Shown: in pieces, positions 1 to 4,706 of the stretch
How positions within the stretch are numbered: position 1 is the first letter of the stretch
Layout of the letters: each line of letters begins with the position of its first letter
Source of the DNA: Deltaproteobacteria bacterium
GTDB lineage: Bacteria; Desulfobacterota; DSM-4660; Desulfatiglandales; HGW-15
NCBI GenBank assembly: GCA_024641835.1
Contig: JAHECH010000261.1
Coordinates: 1-6,390 of the forward strand
Reading direction: 5' to 3'
Length of the DNA: 6,390 bases
The notes under the pieces: generated by a model
Told to the model about the DNA's origin: nothing
Databases searched by the model: none
What the model saw: only the letters and a program-made list of their open reading frames with translations
Made by a program: the position numbers and the translations under genes

Positions 1-228
1 GGGGTCGTGGGGGTCTCTTTCAAAATGAGGAAACGAAGAGAGCCTGGGAATGACTATGCAAAAAGGTGGCAGCGAAGGCGGGCGGCGAGGTTTCATCAGT
101 CGTTCCCATGCATGGTCTTGGATGGTTATTCCCGGGAAGCCCTCCGCCCGCCTCACGCATCACCTAAAGCTGGTTGCCAGGCAGCGTTGCCTTCGTTTCT
201 CTATTTTGAAAGAGACCTCCGCGGCCCC
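1..228. repeat. Large imperfect inverted repeat (foldback element), possibly cut by the window start
   Basis: Bases 1-38 and the reverse complement of 191-228 align without gaps at 32 of 38 positions, sharing GGTCTCTTTCAAAAT and GAAACGAAG. A second pair of arms lies inside: GGCGGGCGG at 77-85 and its exact complement at 144-152. Both pairs share the same centre, 114.5, so they belong to one nested dyad rather than chance matches. The stretch has no convincing gene; the open frames crossing it have no recognisable domain and no good ribosome binding site. It lies directly beyond the 3' end of the kinase gene. The right arm continues into a 51-nt block found again at 4134-4184, so the left arm probably continues upstream of the window. 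It could be a MITE-like element, a structured RNA or an intergenic repeat of the host; the sequence does not decide. Confidence 0.75.
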
Positions 229-255
229 TTAAGCGTTTCTAGTACCCCTGTGTCC
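205..255 (-). repeat. Shared 51-nt repeat block, copy A
   Basis: The reverse complement of this block matches 4134-4184 at about 46 of 51 positions without gaps. The best-conserved core is AGGGGTACTAGAAACGC, followed by GGGGCCGCGG and GGTCTCTT. It starts 11 nt beyond the kinase stop codon and has the same orientation as that gene. Copy B likewise follows the 3' end of the universal stress gene in that gene's orientation. It overlaps the right arm of the 1-228 foldback. Confidence 0.85.
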
Positions 256-266
256 AGTGCCAGCAC

Positions 267-2042
267 TTATGGGTAAGAGTCAGATCTTTGAGAGAGAGGG
301 AAATAGAGGGAAAACGTTGTAGCCTGTCCAGGGTCACTTTGAACTCTGATTTCTCCTCTGTGAGCCTCTACGATTTTATGGACTATGGCCAGCCCTAACC
401 CTGTCCCGGAGGACTTGGTGGTAAAGTATGGGTCGAAGATGTGTTCAAGGTCCTCCTTCTTGATGCCTACGCCTGTGTCTGAAATAGCGATCTTCACCGC
501 AGGAAAGGGGTCAGTTTCCCGGGAAAGGGCTACACTCAGAATCCCTCCCCGCTCTCCCATTGCTTCTATGGCATTGAGATAGAGATTGAGCAGGACCTGA
601 CTGATCCGGTCGGGATCAACCTTAACCTCACCGATATCTGCCGGAATGACTTTTTCCAACCCGATGTTTTTCTCCCTCGCCTGCCTTTCGATCATTTTCA
701 GAGTGTGATTGATGAGGTTGTGGAGAGACGTCCGCTTCTTCTCAATGCTCAAGGGACGGGCGAAGTCCAGGAGTTGAGTGATGACCCTGTTCAAGCGATC
801 CACTTCCTGAATCATGATCTCTGCACTTTTTTGGTCTTCAGGGTGAGCCTTGTATCTTTCTCTGAAGTAGGTGGCAAATCCTTTAATGGAACTCAGGGGG
901 TTCCTGATTTCATGGGCGACGCCTGCTGCGAGCTTGCCAAGGGAGGCAAGGCGCCGGCTCGTCTCAATTTCCCTCTGAAGGGTTCGGACCTCTGTAAGAT
1001 CCCTGAAAAGGATAATATGACCCCAGAATGTCCCCTCGTCACCTTCTAATGGAGAGATGGTCACATCCATGGGAATGGATTTTCCTTCCGGCAGGGAGCA
1101 TTCGATTTCCTTTTCGACAGTCGTTGCCGGGTCTTTGGATCCCGGAGTCAAGCCGCACAAATGCACGGGCAGAACCTGAGAAGCCATTTTGCCCACCACT
1201 TCCCTGCTGTTAAAGCGGAGGATGGCCTCTGCAGCCTGATTGAATGAGGCGATCTTCCCCTCTGCGTCAATGGTCATGAGACCCACAGGCATGTTGTCAA
1301 CGACCTGATCAGAAAAGGCCTTAATCCTTGTGAGGGATGTACGCGCGGTGCGATAAGCTTGAGCGAGGAAAAGAGAGACGATGCCGGCAAACCCAACCAA
1401 CAGGAAAATGGAGGCCATGATGAGGGTGTGCCGAGTGTCCTCCTTTCGCGCAGCATCAATAGGCCCCATTTCGAGACCGACAAAGATGATCCCCTCCTCA
1501 GGCACAGCCGCCTCCGGAAAATCCCTCTGCCAAGGTCCACGGAGCGACCTGCCTCGGCCACCTCCACCAGGAAACAGGGAGGGAGAAAAACGGCGAAAAA
1601 CTTCAAAAATATCATGCCCGCCAGGGCTTGACACTTGCCTCCATTGCACTTTGTCGGAGCGGGCTATCTTCTGGAGATCCATTTCCTTCCCGTGGGCACC
1701 GCCCACTTTGTCTGGATCGCTATGGGCGATAACCGTTCCATTTACATCCGTAACCAGGATATAAAAGATATCGGGCTCCTTAGCCGTCTCCGTGAGCAAC
1801 CACTGCAAGCGAAAACTTCCTCCGTGCATGCCCATCATCCCCATCATTCCCGTTCTTGTACCTGCTTCAAGAGATCGGATGAGAGCCGCACCTTTTTCCA
1901 CCAAAACCCTCACCATATCCTCTTTCTGGGTGTGAAGATTTTGCAAGGTCCAGAAAACAAAAATCGGGAACAAAATGAGGAGCGCTCCGAAGATGAGCCA
2001 TGGAGGAATAGTGATCCACGGGTGTTTCATATGCTTTTTCAT
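267..2042 (-). CDS. ZraS-like membrane sensor histidine kinase with PAS domain
   Basis: A 591-residue sensor kinase that autophosphorylates on histidine and passes phosphate to a response regulator. In order: first membrane helix at about 14-33; a periplasmic sensor region at about 35-205 with a Met-rich segment (residues 66-72, followed by HGG) and a Gly/Arg-rich loop near 158-170; second membrane helix at about 207-228; PAS domain at about 240-350; HisKA domain with H377 in GVAHEIRNP; and an HATPase domain with N490 (N box), D522 in DTGVGI and GTGLGLAI near 546-553. All catalytic motifs are intact. The architecture resembles the ZraS/HydH family, but it is longer than E. coli ZraS (about 465 residues), largely because of the PAS domain. 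The start at 2042 has a weak ribosome site; Met5 at 2030 is an alternative. It diverges from the zraP-like gene. The usual partner, a sigma-54-activating regulator, does not follow within the window: the gene is followed by a repeat. Confidence 0.93.
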   Translation of the reverse strand: MKKHMKHPWITIPPWLIFGALLILFPIFVFWTLQNLHTQKEDMVRVLVEKGAALIRSLEAGTRTGMMGMMGMHGGSFRLQWLLTETAKEPDIFYILVTDVNGTVIAHSDPDKVGGAHGKEMDLQKIARSDKVQWRQVSSPGGHDIFEVFRRFSPSLFPGGGGRGRSLRGPWQRDFPEAAVPEEGIIFVGLEMGPIDAARKEDTRHTLIMASIFLLVGFAGIVSLFLAQAYRTARTSLTRIKAFSDQVVDNMPVGLMTIDAEGKIASFNQAAEAILRFNSREVVGKMASQVLPVHLCGLTPGSKDPATTVEKEIECSLPEGKSIPMDVTISPLEGDEGTFWGHIILFRDLTEVRTLQREIETSRRLASLGKLAAGVAHEIRNPLSSIKGFATYFRERYKAHPEDQKSAEIMIQEVDRLNRVITQLLDFARPLSIEKKRTSLHNLINHTLKMIERQAREKNIGLEKVIPADIGEVKVDPDRISQVLLNLYLNAIEAMGERGGILSVALSRETDPFPAVKIAISDTGVGIKKEDLEHIFDPYFTTKSSGTGLGLAIVHKIVEAHRGEIRVQSDPGQATTFSLYFPLSQRSDSYP

Positions 2043-2073
2043 GTGCTTTATGGCTTCAAGTGTGGCTCATTTT

Positions 2074-2099
2074 TACTCAACTGGATATCCATTTGAGTA
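2074..2099. promoter_or_regulatory. 26-bp near-perfect palindrome, putative regulator binding site
   Basis: The arms TACTCAA (2074-2080) and TTGAGTA (2093-2099) flank the palindromic core TGGATATCCA (2082-2091). Twelve of 13 base pairs are symmetric; only 2081/2092 mismatch. It is centred at 2086.5, about 148 bp upstream of the predicted start from the sigma-54 promoter at 2209-2223, a usual range for an NtrC-family enhancer site. It also lies 32 bp upstream of the kinase start codon. The role as a ZraR-type binding site is inference from position and symmetry. Confidence 0.7.
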
Positions 2100-2102
2100 C
2101 TT

Positions 2103-2132
2103 TTTATACATCTTTATGTTCGCTAGATACAA
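2103..2132 (-). promoter_or_regulatory. Candidate sigma-70-type promoter for the kinase gene
   Basis: On the minus strand TTGTAT (2132-2127) and TATAAA (2108-2103) are separated by 18 bp. The predicted start falls near 2096, inside the 26-bp palindrome, so a protein bound there could block transcription of the kinase. The region is AT-rich, so a chance match is possible. Confidence 0.4.
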
Positions 2133-2158
2133 ATGAAAGTGCTTACATAATTTAGGCA

Positions 2159-2174
2159 TACAAGAATTATGCCA
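2159..2174 (-). promoter_or_regulatory. Candidate -24/-12 sigma-54 promoter facing the kinase
   Basis: The minus strand reads TGGCATAATTCTTGTA. It matches the sigma-54 pattern with correct GG-to-GC spacing, except that the -12 GC is GT. It overlaps an inverted repeat, CATAATT at 2146-2152 and AATTATG at 2165-2171. The GC-to-GT change affects a strongly conserved position, so activity is uncertain. If used, the transcript would start near 2148 and the 26-bp palindrome would lie downstream of it. Confidence 0.35.
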
Positions 2175-2208
2175 CGATTTGAATATGTTATGAGCATTAA
2201 AGGGCTTC

Positions 2209-2223
2209 TGGCACAACCTTTGC
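2209..2223 (+). promoter_or_regulatory. Sigma-54 (-24/-12) promoter of the zraP-like gene
   Basis: TGGCAC-AACCT-TTGC matches the sigma-54 RNA polymerase consensus TGGCAC-N5-TTGC exactly, with ten bases between GG and GC. The start is expected near 2235, leaving a leader of about 35 nt before the zraP-like start codon. The 26-bp palindrome upstream is a suitable enhancer. ZraR-type regulators activate such promoters, which agrees with the ZraS-like kinase next door. Confidence 0.88.
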
Positions 2224-2255
2224 CTTGAGAAAAAGGCAAAAAGTAAAAGTTATAC

Positions 2256-2262
2256 GAGGAGG
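2256..2262 (+). promoter_or_regulatory. Ribosome binding site that fixes the zraP-like start
   Basis: GAGGAGG ends 7 nt before the ATG at 2270. An in-frame TTG at 2225 would add 15 residues but lies before the expected transcription start of the sigma-54 promoter, and the signal peptide begins properly at 2270. Confidence 0.85.
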
Positions 2263-2269
2263 CAGGAAG

Positions 2270-2809
2270 ATGAAAAAAATAGCAACCCTTACAGGAATCA
2301 TGGTACTGGCCGTGGCTCTGGCTGTTCCGGCGTTGGCTCAGGGTCCTGGCTGGGGAAGAGGCCGATACGCTCAGGGCAGACCAGGATACTGCCCGTACCA
2401 TGGCGGAGCCTATGGTGGATGGGCGGGTAACGTCACGGACGAACAGAGGGAGCAGCTTGATAAGCTATACCAGAAGTTCTTTGATCAGACAGCCCAACTC
2501 AGAAGCCAGCTTTGGGCGAAGCAGTCCGAGCTGAATGTCCAGCTCAACACATCCAAGCCTGATCCTGAAAAAGCAAAGGCTCTCCAGAAGGAGATCAGCG
2601 ATTTGCAAGCCAAGATGGCCCAGGAGCAGATTACCCTCGCCCTCGAGGCACGCAAGATCAGCCCTGATGCGGACTATGGAAGAGGCTTTGGACCCTGGAG
2701 TGGCGGATACGGCCGTGCCATGGGATACGGCCGTGCCACGGGATATGGCCCCGGCATGGGAGGCGGCATGTACAGAGCGGGCTATGGCCCCGGCTCTTGC
2801 TGGTACTAG
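2270..2809 (+). CDS. zraP: ZraP/Spy/CpxP-like periplasmic metal- or stress-responsive protein
   Basis: A 179-residue exported protein. Residues 1-23 form a signal peptide (basic MKK, hydrophobic core, cleavage after VPALA). The mature N-terminus is Gly/Arg/Tyr-rich and contains YCPYHGG (40-46), a possible metal site. A helical region follows at about 54-130, starting with VTDEQREQL, which fits the LTxxQ-type motif of the Spy/CpxP/ZraP family, and rich in Gln, Lys and Glu as in their helical hairpins. The tail (about 134-179) is Gly/Tyr-rich with six-residue repeats and ends in SCWY. Family members are periplasmic chaperones or zinc-binding modulators of the ZraSR or Cpx systems. The exact sigma-54 promoter and the divergent ZraS-like kinase support a ZraP role. 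The metal is not known: the nearby copper genes and the Cys/His pattern leave copper as possible as zinc. The family call is firm; the gene symbol is by analogy. Confidence 0.85.
   Translation: MKKIATLTGIMVLAVALAVPALAQGPGWGRGRYAQGRPGYCPYHGGAYGGWAGNVTDEQREQLDKLYQKFFDQTAQLRSQLWAKQSELNVQLNTSKPDPEKAKALQKEISDLQAKMAQEQITLALEARKISPDADYGRGFGPWSGGYGRAMGYGRATGYGPGMGGGMYRAGYGPGSCWY
2705..2758 (+). repeat. Three tandem 18-bp repeats in the zraP-like tail
   Basis: Units at 2705-2722, 2723-2740 and 2741-2758. The first two differ at one base; the third is more diverged. In frame they encode GYGRAM, GYGRAT and GYGPGM. The near-identity of the first two units at DNA level indicates a recent duplication, so tail length may vary between strains. 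Confidence 0.85.
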
Positions 2810-2819
2810 GGGGAAATAG

Positions 2820-2840
2820 GGGGTGGTGATGAGCCACCCC
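2820..2840 (+). terminator. Hairpin after the zraP-like gene, possible terminator
   Basis: GGGGTGG and CCACCCC form a perfect 7-bp GC-rich stem around a 7-nt loop, 10 nt after the stop codon. The usual run of T does not follow directly (TCATATTCCT), so it may be a weak terminator or an mRNA-stabilising hairpin. Confidence 0.5.
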
Positions 2841-3164
2841 TCATATTCCTGCTTGAAACGGATAAATCTCGCCTTAATTTTTTATCAGATCTATTAGGAG
2901 AATCCCCTAAACATATTATCCTCGTCCCTTCATGTGGATCCGCGGTGCTTGCTGAAGAAAGCGGGACGACCTAAATGGATGGTTTAATCAGGTCATCCTT
3001 TTCCGCAGCTCAGAGACCTGTGATCAGATTGCAACGCGTGAATGATTGACGAAGCTTTTTCGGAATCCTTGCTCTGCCGGCTGCGAAAGGGTCATGAAGC
3101 GATGCCGCAAGTCGATTTTTCTTCATCTCTTGAACCGGTTCATGGAGGAAGGAGGGGTTGGGCT
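2841..3164. other. Intergenic region between the zraP-like and universal stress genes
   Basis: I see no gene here. A short run of T occurs at 2877-2883. An inverted repeat, GACGACCT at 2965-2972 and AGGTCATC at 2990-2997 (7 of 8 pairs), is followed by CTTTTCC and could be a weak terminator or operator. No clear sigma-54 match or strong -35/-10 pair was found for the downstream gene. An open frame continues upstream of the usp start to 3042, but it has no ribosome site and no family similarity. Confidence 0.5.
3144..3156 (+). promoter_or_regulatory. Strong purine-rich ribosome binding site that fixes the usp start
   Basis: GGAGGAAGGAGGG contains two Shine-Dalgarno cores; the second, GGAGG at 3151-3155, lies 9 nt before the ATG at 3165. 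This selects 3165 over the in-frame ATG at 3042. Confidence 0.8.
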
Positions 3165-4079
3165 ATGTATGAGAAAATCATGGTTCCACTGGATGGATCG
3201 AGCGCGGCGGAGATGGCTCTTCCTTATGCCGAGCAGATTTCGGCCAAATTCGGAGCAGAGACGCTTCTTGTGAGCGTCGTGGAACCTGCAGGGACTGAAA
3301 AAGACAGCCTTTACGAGCACTATCTGAAAACGATCACAGAGGAGACGAAGGATTGTTTCGAAAGATTGGAACACAAAGGAGAGACAAAGATCCAGAGCAA
3401 AATTCTTCCTGGCAAGCCGGCTCATGAGATCCTGAGGTTTGCCGATGAGAACAACGTGAACCTCATTGTGATGGCAAGCCGCGGGCACTCGGGGCCTGGG
3501 CCCTGGCTGCTTGGAAACATCGCAGCAAAAGTGCTCAGGGCTACAAGCAGGCCCGTGATGCTCATCAAGAAAGGATCAACCAGGAGAGATCTCGAACAGC
3601 GGAAGCTCTTCAGAAAGATTCTGGTTCCTCTGGATGGATCTGAGGCAGGTGAGAAGGCGATTCCTCAAGCGGAAGCTCTGGCGAGAGCATTCGATGGGGA
3701 AATGATTCTCCTCCAGGTGTATGATCTGCTGAAGCCGCCCATCGCGGGCGAGGCCTACATGGCCATGTCACCGGCTGTGTTGCAAAAGGAAGAGGAACAG
3801 AGAAAAGCATCGGCCATGGATTATCTGGTGAAGGCGGAAGAAGCGCTGAAGCGTAAAGGGTTGCACACGTCGAAGGTCGTGCTCATGGGATCGGCGGCAG
3901 ACAAGATCCTTGACTACGCAGAGGCAAATGGCATTGACCTCATCGCCATGTCTACCCATGGACGCTCGGGCATAGGGAGATGGGTCTTTGGAAGCGTGAC
4001 GGACAAGGTGCTTCACGCGGGTGATACACCTGTGTTGGCAGTGAGCGCGATCCAGCAAAAACAGGGTGCTCTCTCATGA
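3165..4079 (+). CDS. Tandem-domain universal stress protein (UspA family)
   Basis: A 304-residue cytoplasmic protein made of two Usp domains. Domain 1 begins MYEKIMVPLDGS and ends near residue 134 with RPVMLIKKG. Domain 2 begins near 147 with FRKILVPLDGS and ends with TPVLAVSAI. Each has the beta-strand opening with an ATP-contacting Asp and the late nucleotide loop: SRGHSG then LLGN in domain 1, and STHGRSG then FGSV in domain 2. Domain 2 keeps the G-x9-G-S spacing of ATP-binding Usp proteins; domain 1 has Asn in place of the final Ser/Thr, so its ATP binding may differ. Usp proteins help cells survive stress, but the precise target cannot be read from sequence. The start at 3165 gives the standard N-terminus. 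It lies between two metal-response gene groups, 355 nt from the zraP-like gene, so it is probably transcribed separately. Confidence 0.95.
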   Translation: MYEKIMVPLDGSSAAEMALPYAEQISAKFGAETLLVSVVEPAGTEKDSLYEHYLKTITEETKDCFERLEHKGETKIQSKILPGKPAHEILRFADENNVNLIVMASRGHSGPGPWLLGNIAAKVLRATSRPVMLIKKGSTRRDLEQRKLFRKILVPLDGSEAGEKAIPQAEALARAFDGEMILLQVYDLLKPPIAGEAYMAMSPAVLQKEEEQRKASAMDYLVKAEEALKRKGLHTSKVVLMGSAADKILDYAEANGIDLIAMSTHGRSGIGRWVFGSVTDKVLHAGDTPVLAVSAIQQKQGALS

Positions 4080-4133
4080 TCATGGCTCCTGGGTTCCCTT
4101 GCATTAAACCGACTATGTCCCACATTCCTTACA
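4080..4133. other. Short spacer after usp
   Basis: I see no gene and no clear terminator hairpin in these 54 nt. The repeat block begins immediately afterwards and may itself act as the transcript end. Confidence 0.4.
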
Positions 4134-4184
4134 GGACAGAGGGGTACTAGAAACGCCTGAGGGGCCGCGGGGGTCTCTTCCAAA
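4134..4184 (+). repeat. Shared 51-nt repeat block, copy B
   Basis: It matches the reverse complement of 205-255 at about 46 of 51 positions, including AGGGGTACTAGAAACGC. The bases from 4160 on also match the left arm at 1-26. Copies A and B are in opposite orientation and bracket the kinase, zraP-like and usp genes. After 4184 the sequence no longer aligns clearly with the 1-228 element, and no second terminal arm is visible before copZ. Confidence 0.85.
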
Positions 4185-4396
4185 GGAGAAACTGAGCGCC
4201 CCTGGCGGGGCTTGAGGACCGGCGCTAAAGCGTCTTGAGGAGCGGGCTGCATAGCCGCCCTTGAGGGAAAAGACGAGAAAGTAGTTGCCTCAAGCGAGGC
4301 TTTCACCCTTCGCAGTAGATCTGCTGCGGAGAACCGGAAGCCGAGCGCTCCTCGAACGGAACGAAGTGAAGTGCTCCTCAAGCGAAGCGATCCCAA
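4185..4396. repeat. CTTGAGG/CCTCAAG-rich structured non-coding segment
   Basis: CTTGAGG occurs at 4211, 4234 and 4260 and its complement CCTCAAG at 4288 and 4376, with a variant CCTCGAA at 4351. Forward copies lie left and reverse copies right, with spacing of about 23-28 bases for most neighbours, giving a nested dyad centred near 4296. Local hairpins include GCCTC-AAGC-GAGGC (4287-4301... approximate) and CGCAG/CTGCG around 4311-4328. Two related 20-nt units at 4345-4364 and 4371-4390 match at 15 of 20 positions. A reverse-strand open frame crosses it, but its protein is Arg/Ser/Leu-rich low-complexity sequence with no domain. It may be the body of the repeat element or a structured RNA. 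Confidence 0.6.
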
Positions 4397-4406
4397 TATG
4401 GTGTTG

Positions 4407-4451
4407 GATCACATTGAAATATCGCAAATTGTCCTTATTTATAATGTGATC
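4407..4451. promoter_or_regulatory. Perfect inverted repeat bracketing the copZ-copA promoter
   Basis: GATCACATT (4407-4415) and AATGTGATC (4443-4451) are exact complements separated by 27 nt. The left arm overlaps the start of the candidate -35 element and the right arm overlaps the -10 element. This suits a repressor or a promoter-distorting regulator. It does not resemble the CueR dyad I would expect for a copper ATPase, so the regulator is unknown. Confidence 0.55.
4414..4445 (+). promoter_or_regulatory. Candidate copZ-copA promoter with a 20-bp spacer
   Basis: TTGAAA (4414-4419) and a consensus TATAAT (4440-4445) are separated by 20 bp, longer than the usual 17. Long spacers of 19-20 bp are typical of promoters activated by MerR-family metal regulators, but no clear MerR-type dyad is seen in the spacer. 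Transcription would start near 4452, giving a leader of about 37 nt. Confidence 0.5.
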
Positions 4452-4488
4452 GATTGAAACATGAAAAAACCGAAAGGAGAGTAATCAC

Positions 4489-4695
4489 ATGGAAACAAAA
4501 AAGATGTCTGTTCCAAACATCAGTTGCGGCCACTGCGTGATGGCTATCAAGAGGGAATTGGGTGAGATCAAGGGCATTTCTAAAGTGGAGGGAGATCCCC
4601 AAAGAAAAGAGATTACGGTGACCTGGGATGCGCCGGCGAGCCTTGAAAAGATCAAGTCCACTTTGAGGACGATCAACTATCCCGTTGCTGACTAG
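4489..4695 (+). CDS. copZ: CopZ-like heavy-metal-associated domain protein (copper chaperone)
   Basis: A 68-residue protein that is a single HMA domain, the usual size of CopZ metallochaperones. The metal loop ISCGHC supplies the two cysteines of the CxxC site (C13 and C16), with the ferredoxin-like order of strands and helices following: an amphipathic helix after the loop, a strand KEITVTW and a final helix ending in NYPV. Such proteins carry Cu+ in the cytoplasm to a copper ATPase. The ribosome site AGGAG (4475-4479) lies 9 nt before the ATG. Its stop is 11 nt before the copA start, so the two are almost certainly one operon. The loop has Ser-Cys instead of the Met-Thr-Cys common in copper chaperones, so another soft or thiophilic metal is possible, but the ATPase partner favours copper. 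Confidence 0.9.
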   Translation: METKKMSVPNISCGHCVMAIKRELGEIKGISKVEGDPQRKEITVTWDAPASLEKIKSTLRTINYPVAD

Positions 4696-4706
4696 AGAGC
4701 GATTCC

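Noticed and set aside
1..255. Retron or CRISPR-like non-coding element
   Set aside because: No reverse transcriptase or Cas gene is present and there is no regular short-repeat and unique-spacer pattern.
7..276. Open frames over the left foldback element
   Set aside because: They lie within an inverted repeat, show no domain and no ribosome site, and run into the end of the kinase gene.
2056..2070. Four-residue upstream open frame (MSHT) before the kinase
   Set aside because: Too short to support, with no ribosome site and no regulatory codon pattern.
3042..3164. 41-residue N-terminal extension of the universal stress protein
   Set aside because: The family begins at MYEKIMVPLDGS, and a strong ribosome site precedes the ATG at 3165 but none precedes 3042.
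4013..4396. Reverse-strand open frame of 127 codons after usp
   Set aside because: Arg/Ser/Leu-rich low-complexity protein without a domain; it lies over the repeat element and the end of usp and has no ribosome site.
4407..4451. CRP/FNR site from TCACA and TGTGA halves
   Set aside because: The half-sites are in the opposite order to the CRP consensus and 27 bases separate the 9-nt arms, so neither forms a full site.
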